A DNA stretch of 63,311 bases from Chloroflexota bacterium (GTDB lineage Bacteria; Chloroflexota; Anaerolineae; JAAEKA01): NCBI GenBank assembly GCA_034717495.1, contig JAYELL010000107.1, positions 1-63,311 on the forward strand, read 5' to 3'. This document shows, piece by piece, positions 43,009 to 51,700 of the stretch. Made by a program: the position numbers and the translations under genes. The notes under the pieces were generated by a model. The model was not told where the DNA came from and did not search any database. It saw only the letters and a program-made list of their open reading frames with translations. Each line of letters begins with the position of its first letter. Position 1 is the stretch's first letter.

Positions 43009-44652
43009 TCATGTCAGTTGCGGCAAAACAAAGGCATAAAGAGCGACCAGATCCAGCAGCGCCAGCCCGGCGAAGGGCAGGGCGTAGGCAAACCTCATCA
43101 TTCGGAGTTGAGTGGGCTCGCTCCAGCGGGGAATCAGGGCGCTCCAGGCGAAAAAGAAGAGACTTGAGGCAGCGAAGATAGCCAGCGACCATTTGTTGAT
43201 GCCCGCGCCGAGCAATCCCCACATCACCGCGGCCAGGGCCGCTACGATGTAGACGATTGCCATCCAGCGCGCGGACACTGGACGCAATATGGCACACCAG
43301 CCCAGGGCAACTGCCAGTGCGATGGCGGGCAGGGCAGGAAATAGATAACGCCCCTGGGGCTGTACAAATATCATGTTATAGGCCGCATAGATTGCGACGG
43401 TCAGCAGGGCAGAAAGTGCCAGCAAACCGAGGGCCCATTTCTGGAAACGGATCTGGGCGGTATCGTTGGACTGTAGCGTCGCGCGATTGCGTGATTGCGA
43501 TCCGTCGTTGACTCTTCGACCAACCAACAACGCCAAACATCCAGTTAAAACGGCCAGCGTGAAGGCCAGTAGCAGGGTATAGATCCGGCTGTCCATCCAG
43601 ACACCCATCCATCCAAATACACCCCAGAAGCTGTCGTGGCTCCAGACAGCGAACCGTTCCAGCGCCGGACCCAGACCCGACTCTGCCAGCAGGGTGGCGG
43701 TGCGAAGCTGGCCTTTGACGACCGCGTCGTGGGTGCGGCGGGCCAGGAAATCCATCTGGCCATATTCACGGGCGTTGCGGGCATACCAGGGCAACGCCAT
43801 GAGCAACGCCGCCACCGCCGCTACCGCTGCGAAGGTTATCGGTCCCTGCCGGGAGAAGAAGGCGGGGCAGGCAGTGGCCGGCGCGGTTGCCGCACTGCCA
43901 GCAGTTCTGCCTGGACGACCGGTTGTCGGACGGCCCTGTTCAACCCAGACGATCAGCGGCGCTGCCAGGGCGACCGGGACAGCTACATAGGCGCTCACCT
44001 TGGTGATCAGCGCAAAACCCAGCAGCAAACCGAGTAACAGGGCGTCAAGCCAATTCAGGCTGGCAGGGTCGACAAGACCGATTTTGACGTAACGTATCGA
44101 AGCGAACAGCACGGCTGCCAGCACCACCTCGGCCAACGCATCGTTGTTTATGGAAGCGGCCATGGCCACATGCATGGGCAAGTAGGCCACAAAGGCAGCG
44201 CCTCCGAGCTGAATGGCCGGACGATCGGGAAAGATCAGGCGAGCGATGCCGAAGATGAGCAAGACAAAGAGGGCGCCCAATAGAATTGACATAAAACGCA
44301 GCGGCAACAGGGCTCCACTGGCAAGGCGGAAGGTGACAGCCTGTAACAGATAGTAGAGGGGAAGTTGATGGCTCTCGTAGCGCACCGGGTCAATGGAGAG
44401 CTCAAGTGGGAAACGTTGACTTTTCAGCGCTTCCAGATAGGCTTCATCGTAGTCGCCGTCGCGCAACACAGGAAACTGACCGGATGTCGCCAGCTCTTTG
44501 ATGTAGTTGTAATGGGCTGGCTCATCGGGGGCCTGCCAGGCCGGGATCTGCCATGCATACAGGCCCGCAATACCCAGGTAAATGAGAATGATCAGGATCA
44601 GCCAGATCCAGGTCGCAGCCATCCGACCTGCCCCGGCAGTTTGGCGAGACAT
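43009..44652 (-). CDS. Polytopic membrane protein, DUF2142/GT39-like
   Basis: The 547-residue protein has about 12 membrane helices. Its first extracellular loop carries the acidic motif WQAPDEPAHYNYIKELATSGQFP, and a second loop carries SINNDALAEV. Both are usual in DUF2142 and related lipid-sugar-dependent glycosyltransferases of the GT-C fold, in which the Asp acts in catalysis. The donor and acceptor are unknown. A TACAAT box lies seven bases before the ATG at 44652, favouring that start over the ATG at 44661 that overlaps the box. It heads the run with the permeases, though the link may be only transcriptional. Confidence 0.82.
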   Translation of the reverse strand: MSRQTAGAGRMAATWIWLILIILIYLGIAGLYAWQIPAWQAPDEPAHYNYIKELATSGQFPVLRDGDYDEAYLEALKSQRFPLELSIDPVRYESHQLPLYYLLQAVTFRLASGALLPLRFMSILLGALFVLLIFGIARLIFPDRPAIQLGGAAFVAYLPMHVAMAASINNDALAEVVLAAVLFASIRYVKIGLVDPASLNWLDALLLGLLLGFALITKVSAYVAVPVALAAPLIVWVEQGRPTTGRPGRTAGSAATAPATACPAFFSRQGPITFAAVAAVAALLMALPWYARNAREYGQMDFLARRTHDAVVKGQLRTATLLAESGLGPALERFAVWSHDSFWGVFGWMGVWMDSRIYTLLLAFTLAVLTGCLALLVGRRVNDGSQSRNRATLQSNDTAQIRFQKWALGLLALSALLTVAIYAAYNMIFVQPQGRYLFPALPAIALAVALGWCAILRPVSARWMAIVYIVAALAAVMWGLLGAGINKWSLAIFAASSLFFFAWSALIPRWSEPTQLRMMRFAYALPFAGLALLDLVALYAFVLPQLT

Positions 44653-44659
44653 GGGACCC

Positions 44660-44665
44660 ATTGTA
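44660..44665 (-). promoter_or_regulatory. -10 box upstream of the DUF2142-like gene
   Basis: TACAAT on the minus strand occupies 44665 to 44660, seven bases before the ATG at 44652. No good -35 is visible at 17 bases (TTTTCC is nearest). Confidence 0.5.
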
Positions 44666-44709
44666 CCGCAGATGGGTGGAAGGGGAAAAAAGCTTGGTTC
44701 AGGGGTGGT

Positions 44710-44738
44710 TTGACACGAGGTGAGGCTGCTGCTATTTT
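44710..44738 (+). promoter_or_regulatory. Promoter of the GH172-like gene (leaderless)
   Basis: TTGACA (44710-44715) and TATTTT (44733-44738) have the ideal 17-base spacing. The ATG at 44745 follows the -10 box by only six bases, so the start codon should be the mRNA 5' end. Confidence 0.82.
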
Positions 44739-44744
44739 AGTGGA

Positions 44745-47654
44745 ATGAACGGAATGCTTGCCTTTATCCTTGTGACGCTGATGGCGGTCCATTCCATGCC
44801 GGCCCCGGGTGCTGGCATGCCTGGTCCGGCGCGGCCTGTTTTCCTGACGCAGTCCCCACCGGCACCCACCCGCTTAACCCAGCTGGATCGGTTCGGTGAT
44901 CTCCCGCTGGCAGATCTGCTGGGTGAGCCGGAGATTGGTTTTCGTTTCCAGGTCCTGAGTTCGCCCGGTGATCTTCTTCGGGCTGAAGTCGAACTGCGGC
45001 CCACCGGCGAGGCTTTCAACCAGGCCAATCTCGTCGGCGACCCTGTGCCGGCTGGCGGAACCGCCCAGTGGCTCGAGGTTTGGAATCGCGATCGGTTGCG
45101 ACAAAGCGGCTATCACTGGCGGGCACGGGTTGTGGGGTCAGGAGGCGCCAGCGCCTGGGTCAACTTCGGCGACAACAGTGACACGGTGCAACCTCCAGCC
45201 CGATTCGCCGATGCCGATTTCTATAACCTGCACGAACCGATGGTGGCCTATCCAGACCCGCCTGCGGGATTCGAGGGCCTGGCACGGATTGGGCAACTTC
45301 CTCTGCTGGTCCCATCGGTGCAAACCTTCCAGGTGTCTTCATTTGATCGAAGCGAAGGCAACGCGGATGGGGGAAGCGAAGAACCGGGTCTGGAGACCTA
45401 CTTCTACCGGGAGGGGGCAGCAGAGGTCGTGCTGGAGGCAAAGGGTCCTGGCCAGATCAACCGCATCTGGTTTGCCGAATCCAACGACCCGTCCTTTGTC
45501 AATACCCGCCTGCAGGTGTTTTTCGGCGGCGCCACGGAGCCGACCATTGATCTGCCTGTGGTGGACTTGATGTCGGGCGAGGTGCCGCCCTTCGTCGAGC
45601 CTTTCGTCTTGAATGCCGACCGTTCATCGGGGGGACTGATCTCCTATGTTCCCATGCCATTTCGGGATGGGGTCAAGGTACGATTCGCAGGACCCCACGC
45701 GCACTATCAGATCACCTATCAGTTGTTCGCTGAGCGGGGGAACATCGAGACCTTCACTGGCAACGAGGATTATACGCTCGCGCAGCACCTGTGGCGACGC
45801 ACCGGCCTGGATCCCAAGCCCACGCGAGGCAATGAAACAGAGCAGATCGATGCGAACCTTGCATCGGGCGCTACTGTGATGCTCGTTGACCTGCAAGGTC
45901 CGGGGGCGCTGCAGAGTCTGCGGCTGCAACTTCCCCAGCTTCAGACAACCATTTACAGCGACCCGCCCCTGGAGGACACAGTCCGGGCCCATCTGGCAGG
46001 GGAGTCTCGCTTTCATCTCAGACCGCTTTTTTCCGATACGCCGACGCGGCTGCGAATGCGACGCGGTTGCCGTTTCGCGCCCCAGACTGCAACGGTCTTC
46101 GCTGGCGGGGCGGAACTGGGCCAGTGGATGCGCCAGGAGGGCAACGATCGCAACCGCTGGTGCGACGACAGTTTTTACCTGCCGTCGGACGTGGTTCTGG
46201 CAGGCATGCCCATCGACCTGCGGCTGGTCAGCGAGTCGACCGGCCATCCCTGGGAGGAGGCCCGCTACTGGCTGGAGCAACTCGATCTGGGCCATTGGCG
46301 GACTGCCGACGAACTGGATGTGGGCGATGTTCTGTCGGAGCAGGAACATGGCTACAGCATCGCGGGGCAGACAGGCTTTGGATTACAGGTCAACACCTAT
46401 CCGGCGATCGTTGTATCCAGGCCGGACAGCCAGGCGCTGCTGGCAGGGCTGCGATTGCGAATCACCGCGGACGACCATGAGACAGCGGATGTGGATATCC
46501 CGGTTGGTGCCTTCTTTGGCTCAGCCGTTGGTGAGACGAACATCGAGTCGCTGATGGCTGGCATACAGCCAGAGAGGCATATCCTCTACTCCTATTGGCC
46601 CATGCCCTACGCCCATAGGCTGAAGATTGAATTGGTGAATACCAGTCACATACCTGTTCATGCCATGCATGCTGAGATTGCCTACGACCATACGGTCTAT
46701 CCTTCACCAGGACGCCACACTGGCTATTTCCGGTCAGCGGAGTATCTTTCCCGGCCAACTGAAACGAGCACCGACCACGGGCTGATCCATGCCCGGAGCG
46801 CGGGCAAACTGGTGGGTCTGCACCTCCTGGTGCACTCGGGCAACGAAGCCTTCATCGAGGGGGATGAACGCTGGCATGTGGACGGTGCGCGAACGCCTCA
46901 GGTACGGGGCACGGGCACGGAGGATGTCTTCAACGGCGGTTGGTACTACAATCGAGGCCGTATTATTCGGCCGGTGCACGGTGCCAACAGTACTAGGCTG
47001 GAGGGCTGGATCGATCAATACCGCTGGTTTCTCAACGATTTCATCTCCTTCGCAGACCGTCTCGATGGCGGCATCGAACATGGCCCGACCAACGATATCA
47101 ACGGTGATTATTCATCGTGGACCTTTGCCTACGCGGCCGAAGGCAGCGCGTTGCTTGGAACGGACAGTGTGGATCTGGACGACCCCGATTCGATGATGGA
47201 TCACCAGGTTGAACTATCTGGACCGGTGCAGCCTTTTCAGATGGTCGGCCAGTTTGAGGGCGACGACGATTCGCTGGTTTCGGATGGCGGATTGCAGTTG
47301 CAGGCGGGATCGGTGCTTTCGGTCACGCTGGCGGTGGATCCGGCAGCGCGTCAGATTCTACTGCGCCGGCGCTACGACCAGGGTGAGAACAAGGAACAAC
47401 TTCGGGTCTGGGTCGATGGGCAGCAGGCTGGCTTCTGGGTGGACGGGGGCCGAAATACCAGCAGGCGTTGGCGGGAGTCGATTTTCCTGGTGCCGCCGGA
47501 ACTGACGGCGGGTAAAGGCCGTGTGATGGTGCGTTTCGAACCAGTGTCGTGGGCCGGCAGCCAGGGTGCAACGATGGCCCGGTTGACAGCGCTCAGCCAA
47601 TACCGGGCCGAGCATGACATGTGGTTGCCCATGGTTATCGTCAATAGTCATTGA
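44745..47654 (+). CDS. Secreted DUF2961/GH172-like protein
   Basis: The 969-residue protein has a signal peptide (about 1-25). It then has a beta-rich N-terminal domain with a fibronectin-like SGYHWRARV pattern (about 80-125). From about 200 it has features of DUF2961, now glycoside hydrolase family 172: VSSFDRSEGNADGG, YFYREGAAEVVLEAKGPGQINRIWF and ISYVPMPFRDGVKVRF. A later RGTGTEDVFNGGWYYNRG matches the conserved GTGTEDYF signature. Known GH172 enzymes act on fructofuranose or arabinofuranose. Several positions commonly conserved there differ here (PVVDLMSG, ITYQ), so activity is uncertain. A consensus promoter directly precedes the start. Confidence 0.8.
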   Translation: MNGMLAFILVTLMAVHSMPAPGAGMPGPARPVFLTQSPPAPTRLTQLDRFGDLPLADLLGEPEIGFRFQVLSSPGDLLRAEVELRPTGEAFNQANLVGDPVPAGGTAQWLEVWNRDRLRQSGYHWRARVVGSGGASAWVNFGDNSDTVQPPARFADADFYNLHEPMVAYPDPPAGFEGLARIGQLPLLVPSVQTFQVSSFDRSEGNADGGSEEPGLETYFYREGAAEVVLEAKGPGQINRIWFAESNDPSFVNTRLQVFFGGATEPTIDLPVVDLMSGEVPPFVEPFVLNADRSSGGLISYVPMPFRDGVKVRFAGPHAHYQITYQLFAERGNIETFTGNEDYTLAQHLWRRTGLDPKPTRGNETEQIDANLASGATVMLVDLQGPGALQSLRLQLPQLQTTIYSDPPLEDTVRAHLAGESRFHLRPLFSDTPTRLRMRRGCRFAPQTATVFAGGAELGQWMRQEGNDRNRWCDDSFYLPSDVVLAGMPIDLRLVSESTGHPWEEARYWLEQLDLGHWRTADELDVGDVLSEQEHGYSIAGQTGFGLQVNTYPAIVVSRPDSQALLAGLRLRITADDHETADVDIPVGAFFGSAVGETNIESLMAGIQPERHILYSYWPMPYAHRLKIELVNTSHIPVHAMHAEIAYDHTVYPSPGRHTGYFRSAEYLSRPTETSTDHGLIHARSAGKLVGLHLLVHSGNEAFIEGDERWHVDGARTPQVRGTGTEDVFNGGWYYNRGRIIRPVHGANSTRLEGWIDQYRWFLNDFISFADRLDGGIEHGPTNDINGDYSSWTFAYAAEGSALLGTDSVDLDDPDSMMDHQVELSGPVQPFQMVGQFEGDDDSLVSDGGLQLQAGSVLSVTLAVDPAARQILLRRRYDQGENKEQLRVWVDGQQAGFWVDGGRNTSRRWRESIFLVPPELTAGKGRVMVRFEPVSWAGSQGATMARLTALSQYRAEHDMWLPMVIVNSH

Positions 47655-47679
47655 CATTCGGGTAGCTCTCGATTAGAAT
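47651..47679 (+). promoter_or_regulatory. Promoter of the C39-TPR lipoprotein gene
   Basis: TTGACA (47651-47656) begins at the stop codon of the GH172-like gene, and TAGAAT (47674-47679) follows after 17 bases. Transcription should start near 47686, which excludes an ATG at 47678 as the start codon. Confidence 0.8.
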
Positions 47680-47758
47680 GGCCAGACAGCGCCGCGGCAT
47701 GGGTTGGCGAACGATCGGATTGGAGAGAGACTGGAAAGCAGGGCGCTGCGACAACCTA

Positions 47759-49153
47759 ATGGAGGACCATCTGACTTCTTCGAAGACACGCGACCAGGCA
47801 CCTTTGCGCCTCTTGCTGACCGCGGCCGGCACCCTGCTGCTGGGTGCCATCCTGCTTCTTCTGCTGGTGGGCTGCGCTCGCTACGGGGGCGCGGAAGGAC
47901 TGGTCAAACGCATCCAGGTTGAGCTCGCCTCCCAGAAACCCCATCCCGAAATGGTGCCAACACCGCTGCCGACGCCGACGCGCGCTGCTGCTGAGACCAA
48001 TGGTCCATCGCCAACGGCTGCTGCTTCAACCCCGCTGGAAACGCTTGTGCTATCGCCATCCTCCCCCAGCGCGGTGGAATCAGCGGAACAGACACCGGAC
48101 GCCGATCTCGCTGATTCAGTTCCCGATGAGCCAACACCGACACTGATAGCGACTCCGATGGCGCCTTCTGCCAGCCCGACCGCTGCAGGCTTGCCCGTGG
48201 CGCTTGCGTTGGAAGGTTTGTCTCATTATTGGCAGACCTGGAACAACTGTGGCCCTGCAACCCTGGCGATGAATCTGAGCTACTTCGGCAGCACCTTGAG
48301 CCAGGAGGAGACAGCGGCCGTTCTCAAGCCGGACGACGACGACAAGAATGTCAGTCCCCGGGAGATGGCGGAATTCTCGCGGGCGCTGGGATTGCGGGCG
48401 TTGGTTCAGGTCAATGGCAATCCGGCCGTTTTGCGCCGGCTGCTGGACGCCGGCGTTCCCGTGTTGATCGAAACCTGGCTGGAGCCTGAGCCAAACGATG
48501 GCATGGGCCACTATCGTCTGCTAACAGGCTTCGACGACTCGCGGCGGCAGTGGATCGTTTATGACAGTTACGTCAGCGAGGGAGTCGATCCCGAAAAGCC
48601 CTATGCGGGCATCCGGTTGAGTTACGATGAGACGGAAGCGCTGTGGCGGGTATTCAACCGGACCTATCTGGCAATCTTCGATGACGCGCGAGCGCCGGCT
48701 GTGCTGGAAATCCTGCGTGATGAGGTTGATGCCGGAACGATGTGGACGCGGTCGAGGGCAACCGCCCAGGCTGAGGTCGAGAGACAGCCGGACGATGCCT
48801 ACGCCTGGTTCAATCTGGGCAGCAGCCTGGTCTCGCTGGGCCGGTACGACGAGGCTGCCAGTGCCTTCGACCGGGCCCGGGTGATTGGTTTGCCCTGGCG
48901 AATGCTTTGGTACCAGTTCGGGCCCTTCGAGGCCTATTTTGAGACGGGGCGATTCGCCGAGGTCATTGCTCTGGCAGATGCAACTATCGCCACGGTCGAC
49001 AACATCGAGGAGATTCATTTTTGGAAGGGCAAGGCGTACCAGGCGACGGGTGACCTGCAAGCGGCCCGAGCGGCTTTAGAACAGGCCATCGGTTACAACC
49101 CAAACTTCGTTGGGGCGGTTGAGGCCCTGGCGGAATTGGGAACCACCGACTGA
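47759..49153 (+). CDS. Lipoprotein with C39-like peptidase domain and TPR repeats
   Basis: The 464-residue protein has a hydrophobic N-terminus ending in LLVGCARY, a lipobox-like site near residue 39. A Ser/Thr/Pro linker follows. The papain-fold Peptidase_C39_2 domain (about 150-300) has NCGPATLAMNL with the catalytic Cys, MGHYRLLTGFDD with the His, and IVYDSY with the Asp. The C-terminal TPR array (about 340-460) includes PDDAYAWFNLGSSLVSLGRYDEAASAF. It may be an extracellular thiol peptidase or a peptide-binding module. The frame opens at 47678, inside the -10 box. ATG at 47759 gives a normal signal, and ATG at 47699 is an alternative. Confidence 0.83.
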   Translation: MEDHLTSSKTRDQAPLRLLLTAAGTLLLGAILLLLLVGCARYGGAEGLVKRIQVELASQKPHPEMVPTPLPTPTRAAAETNGPSPTAAASTPLETLVLSPSSPSAVESAEQTPDADLADSVPDEPTPTLIATPMAPSASPTAAGLPVALALEGLSHYWQTWNNCGPATLAMNLSYFGSTLSQEETAAVLKPDDDDKNVSPREMAEFSRALGLRALVQVNGNPAVLRRLLDAGVPVLIETWLEPEPNDGMGHYRLLTGFDDSRRQWIVYDSYVSEGVDPEKPYAGIRLSYDETEALWRVFNRTYLAIFDDARAPAVLEILRDEVDAGTMWTRSRATAQAEVERQPDDAYAWFNLGSSLVSLGRYDEAASAFDRARVIGLPWRMLWYQFGPFEAYFETGRFAEVIALADATIATVDNIEEIHFWKGKAYQATGDLQAARAALEQAIGYNPNFVGAVEALAELGTTD

Positions 49154-49278
49154 GTGCCGCTTATTTCGCAGTGCTTTTTGACGCCGACGCAGCGACCTGG
49201 TGACACGAGGACGCGGCGACATCGCTGCCTGAGTGTGCGCCTGGTTTTCTGTTCACATCCTTCCAACCACCCGACACC

Positions 49279-50883
49279 ATGACCAACGAATCGGCTACTG
49301 CCGCTGGCGAGACACGTCGCCAAAACTCGCAGCGACTGACCCACATCAGCCGCAACACCCTCATCGTCGCTGCATCTTTTGGGTTGGCAGCCGTGGTGGG
49401 CCTGGTGCGAAACGTTGTCATTGCTCAGCAGTTTGGCATCGGTGCAGACCTGGACGCCTATTTCGCGGCCTTCAAGCTGCCCGACCTGCTTTTCACCATC
49501 GTGGCGGGGGGTGCCCTGGCAACGGCATTCATCCCGATTTTTGCCAACTTCCTTTCGGCGGGGGATCGAAAGGGAGCCTGGCGTCTCGCCAGCGCCATCA
49601 CCAATCTGGTGATGATCGTAGTGTCGACCCTTGCAATCCTGGCCGCGGTCGCTGCGCCATGGTTGGTAGAGACATTGATCGCTCCTGGATTTAGCGCAGC
49701 CCAACAGGCTGAAACGGTCGATGTGATGCGCATCGTGCTGATCTCGACGGTCATCTTTGGCATAAGTGCCGTTCAGGGCAGCGTGTTGCACGGCTTCAAA
49801 CACTTCCTGTTGCCCGCCTTGGCGCCGGTGGTCTATCCACTGGGTATCGTGGTGGGTGCCATCTTTCTGGCGCCAACCATGGGTATCAAGGGCCTGGCAA
49901 TTGGCGCTGTGATCGGCTCGTTGCTGAACCTGCTCATCAAGGTACCTGGATTGATCTATTATGGATTCCACTGGTGGCCGGTGCTGGATCTGCGGGGTGT
50001 CCACGCGGAGCCAGTGCGCCGGGTGCTGGTGCTGATGGGGCCGCGCGTGCTCGATCTGGCCGTGTTTCACGCCACGCTGCTGGCGGCGACTAATCTAGCT
50101 TCCCGGCTGGGTGAGGGCAGCGTCAGTGCTCTTGAATGGGGGTGGGACGCTATGCAGTTGCCCGAGACGGTCATTGGCACGGCGTTCGGATTGGTGGCAT
50201 TCCCGACCATGGCGGAACTGGCGGCACGTAACGATCGCGACGGGCTGCGTGACACCCTGGGTGAAACCCTGCGAGCGGTGATTGCTTTCAGTGTGCCCGC
50301 GGCTGTGGGCTTGATCCTCTTGGGCCGGCCGCTCCTGGCCCTGCTCTATCAACGAGGCGCTTTCGATACCCAGGCGACGGAAGCGGTCTACACCACCCTG
50401 CGGCTCTTCGCCCTGGGCCTGGTTGGCCACGTATGCCTTGAGCTTGTGGCCAGGGCGTATTTCGCAGAGAGGGATACTATCACGCCGCTGATTGTTGCCG
50501 TGGTATTCGCTGTTGTCTATCTGTTACTGGCAATTGCCCTGATGGTGCCCATGGGCGCGGGTGGCCTGGCTCTGGCCAATTCACTGGCCATCACTGCCGA
50601 AGTGCTGACGCTGGTGTGGATACTGCGCCGGCGCTGGGATGGCATCCAGGGGATGGCTACCCTGTGCTCGTTGGCGCGGGTTCTTCTGGCCAGTGGCATT
50701 ATGGCATTGGCGCTGTTGGCGGTTCTGGCCGCAGCGGAGAGCGCAGGTCTGGACGCCCTGCCGACCGTGGTCATCGCCGGTGGTATTGGCTTTCTGACCT
50801 ACCTGGTGGCAGGGTTGCTTCTGGACGTGCGAATCCTGCGCGAGCTACCGAGAGCGCTGTTGGGAATGGAAAGCGACTGGTAA
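49279..50883 (+). CDS. murJ: Lipid II flippase MurJ
   Basis: The 534-residue protein has about 14 membrane helices of the MATE/MviN fold. It carries the family start (SRNTLIVAASFGLAAVVGLVRNVVIAQQFG), LPDLLFTIVAGGALATAFIPIF and LYQRGAFD near the middle of the second half. It moves lipid II across the membrane for peptidoglycan synthesis. The N-terminal ~25 residues are hydrophilic. ATG at 49279 has no Shine-Dalgarno sequence. The gap to the upstream C39 gene (125 bases) contains a short GACACGAGGACGCGGCGAC stretch like the G-rich repeats at 13 and 55 kb. Confidence 0.95.
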   Translation: MTNESATAAGETRRQNSQRLTHISRNTLIVAASFGLAAVVGLVRNVVIAQQFGIGADLDAYFAAFKLPDLLFTIVAGGALATAFIPIFANFLSAGDRKGAWRLASAITNLVMIVVSTLAILAAVAAPWLVETLIAPGFSAAQQAETVDVMRIVLISTVIFGISAVQGSVLHGFKHFLLPALAPVVYPLGIVVGAIFLAPTMGIKGLAIGAVIGSLLNLLIKVPGLIYYGFHWWPVLDLRGVHAEPVRRVLVLMGPRVLDLAVFHATLLAATNLASRLGEGSVSALEWGWDAMQLPETVIGTAFGLVAFPTMAELAARNDRDGLRDTLGETLRAVIAFSVPAAVGLILLGRPLLALLYQRGAFDTQATEAVYTTLRLFALGLVGHVCLELVARAYFAERDTITPLIVAVVFAVVYLLLAIALMVPMGAGGLALANSLAITAEVLTLVWILRRRWDGIQGMATLCSLARVLLASGIMALALLAVLAAAESAGLDALPTVVIAGGIGFLTYLVAGLLLDVRILRELPRALLGMESDW

Positions 50884-50891
50884 GGCCGGAC

Positions 50892-51053
50892 TTAGCCGCA
50901 GGAGGAGCCGTTGCACTCGTTCTGCAGGTGAATCGGCTGGTCACCCTGCAGATTTGAAACGGCATCTGCCATTGGGAAGGAGAGGGTGGCAACTCCAACC
51001 AGAAAGAGAGCTGTTACCCAGCGCCGAAGATTGCGGGCGAGGGAGAGAGTCAT
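50892..51053 (-). CDS. Small secreted peptide ending in a two-Cys motif
   Basis: This minus-strand gene of 53 codons is too short for most gene callers, but it is well supported. GGAGG lies seven to eight bases before the ATG at 51053. The translation has a basic N-region (LARNLRRW) and a 17-residue hydrophobic core (VTALFLVGVATLSFPMA), with a possible cleavage site near ADA-V. The mature end of about 20 residues reads HLQNECNGSSCG. Two Cys three residues apart, separated by small residues, suggest a disulfide-bonded or modified secreted peptide. It sits convergent to murJ and downstream of the DJ-1-like gene. I do not recognise a family. Confidence 0.75.
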   Translation of the reverse strand: MTLSLARNLRRWVTALFLVGVATLSFPMADAVSNLQGDQPIHLQNECNGSSCG

Positions 51054-51167
51054 GGTCGTTCCTCCGTTGAATGACTGGAGGTTTAACGAACCAGGGGATC
51101 CCGCCGCAGACGCGGCTCACGTGACTGTCTCGGAAAACCCGGCTGACTATGGGGTTGTGTCCCTCCG

Positions 51168-51209
51168 GTGGGATAAGCTGCTCTCCCCCCAGAAGGCAGC
51201 TTATCCCAC
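51168..51209. other. 14-bp perfect hairpin between DJ-1-like and small-peptide genes
   Basis: GTGGGATAAGCTGC (51168-51181) and GCAGCTTATCCCAC (51196-51209) pair perfectly around a 14-base loop. Neither side has a T-run, so it is not a classic intrinsic terminator. It may separate the DJ-1-like transcript from the small-peptide gene or stabilise the mRNA. Confidence 0.75.
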
Positions 51210-51271
51210 TCGAAGGCCTGGGCAATTGTCTGGCGAACCTTGTTGCCTGAGGCCAGGGTCTGGAAGTCGTA

Positions 51272-51700
51272 TCAGGATTGCAGGGTGCTGGCCAGATGGC
51301 GGGCAAATTCGAAGATTCCCTCTTCTGGCGGGAAAAACTCCACATCACCTGCTTGAAGCATTCTTCGGTCACGGGCACCGGAGTCGCCACCAGGACCCGC
51401 TACAATTTTCGCGTCGCTGGTGCATACCTGCTTGAGAAGCTGGGCAAGCCGTGGATCGTGCCTGAATTGATTCAACATGCGCAGACCGGCCGGAATGACA
51501 AGGCATTCTGTTTCGGGTGCAGCCGCCAGGGCCTCACCAAGGCGCATGTCCGGCTCGATGGCCAGGCCATGGGTGCCGGTGATGTGCTGTCCATGCAGAC
51601 CGACGATCTTGACCTTTAGTCCGGCCTCTCGCAGAACACTGACGAAAACGGTGACTGGCACCTCGTCGAACTGGGTTCCCCAGAGTACGAATATCATCAT
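51272..51700 (-). CDS. DJ-1/PfpI-like protein lacking the nucleophile Cys
   Basis: The 142-residue protein has the DJ-1/PfpI flavodoxin-like fold pattern: IFVLWGTQFDEVPVTVFVSVLREAGLKVKIVGL, then ECLVIPAGLRM, then KIVAGPGG. The conserved Glu (FDE) is present. Where the family has a Cys at the nucleophile elbow (AICAGP), this protein reads IVAGP, so Val replaces Cys. It is also shorter than typical members (about 180). Peptidase, glyoxalase or deglycase activity is therefore unlikely, and a binding or regulatory role is possible. Confidence 0.78.
   Translation of the reverse strand: MMIFVLWGTQFDEVPVTVFVSVLREAGLKVKIVGLHGQHITGTHGLAIEPDMRLGEALAAAPETECLVIPAGLRMLNQFRHDPRLAQLLKQVCTSDAKIVAGPGGDSGARDRRMLQAGDVEFFPPEEGIFEFARHLASTLQS

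Noticed and set aside
47678-47758. N-terminal extension of the C39-TPR lipoprotein
   Set aside because: The first ATG overlaps the -10 box of a near-consensus promoter, so it cannot be in the mRNA. The extension would also displace the signal peptide.
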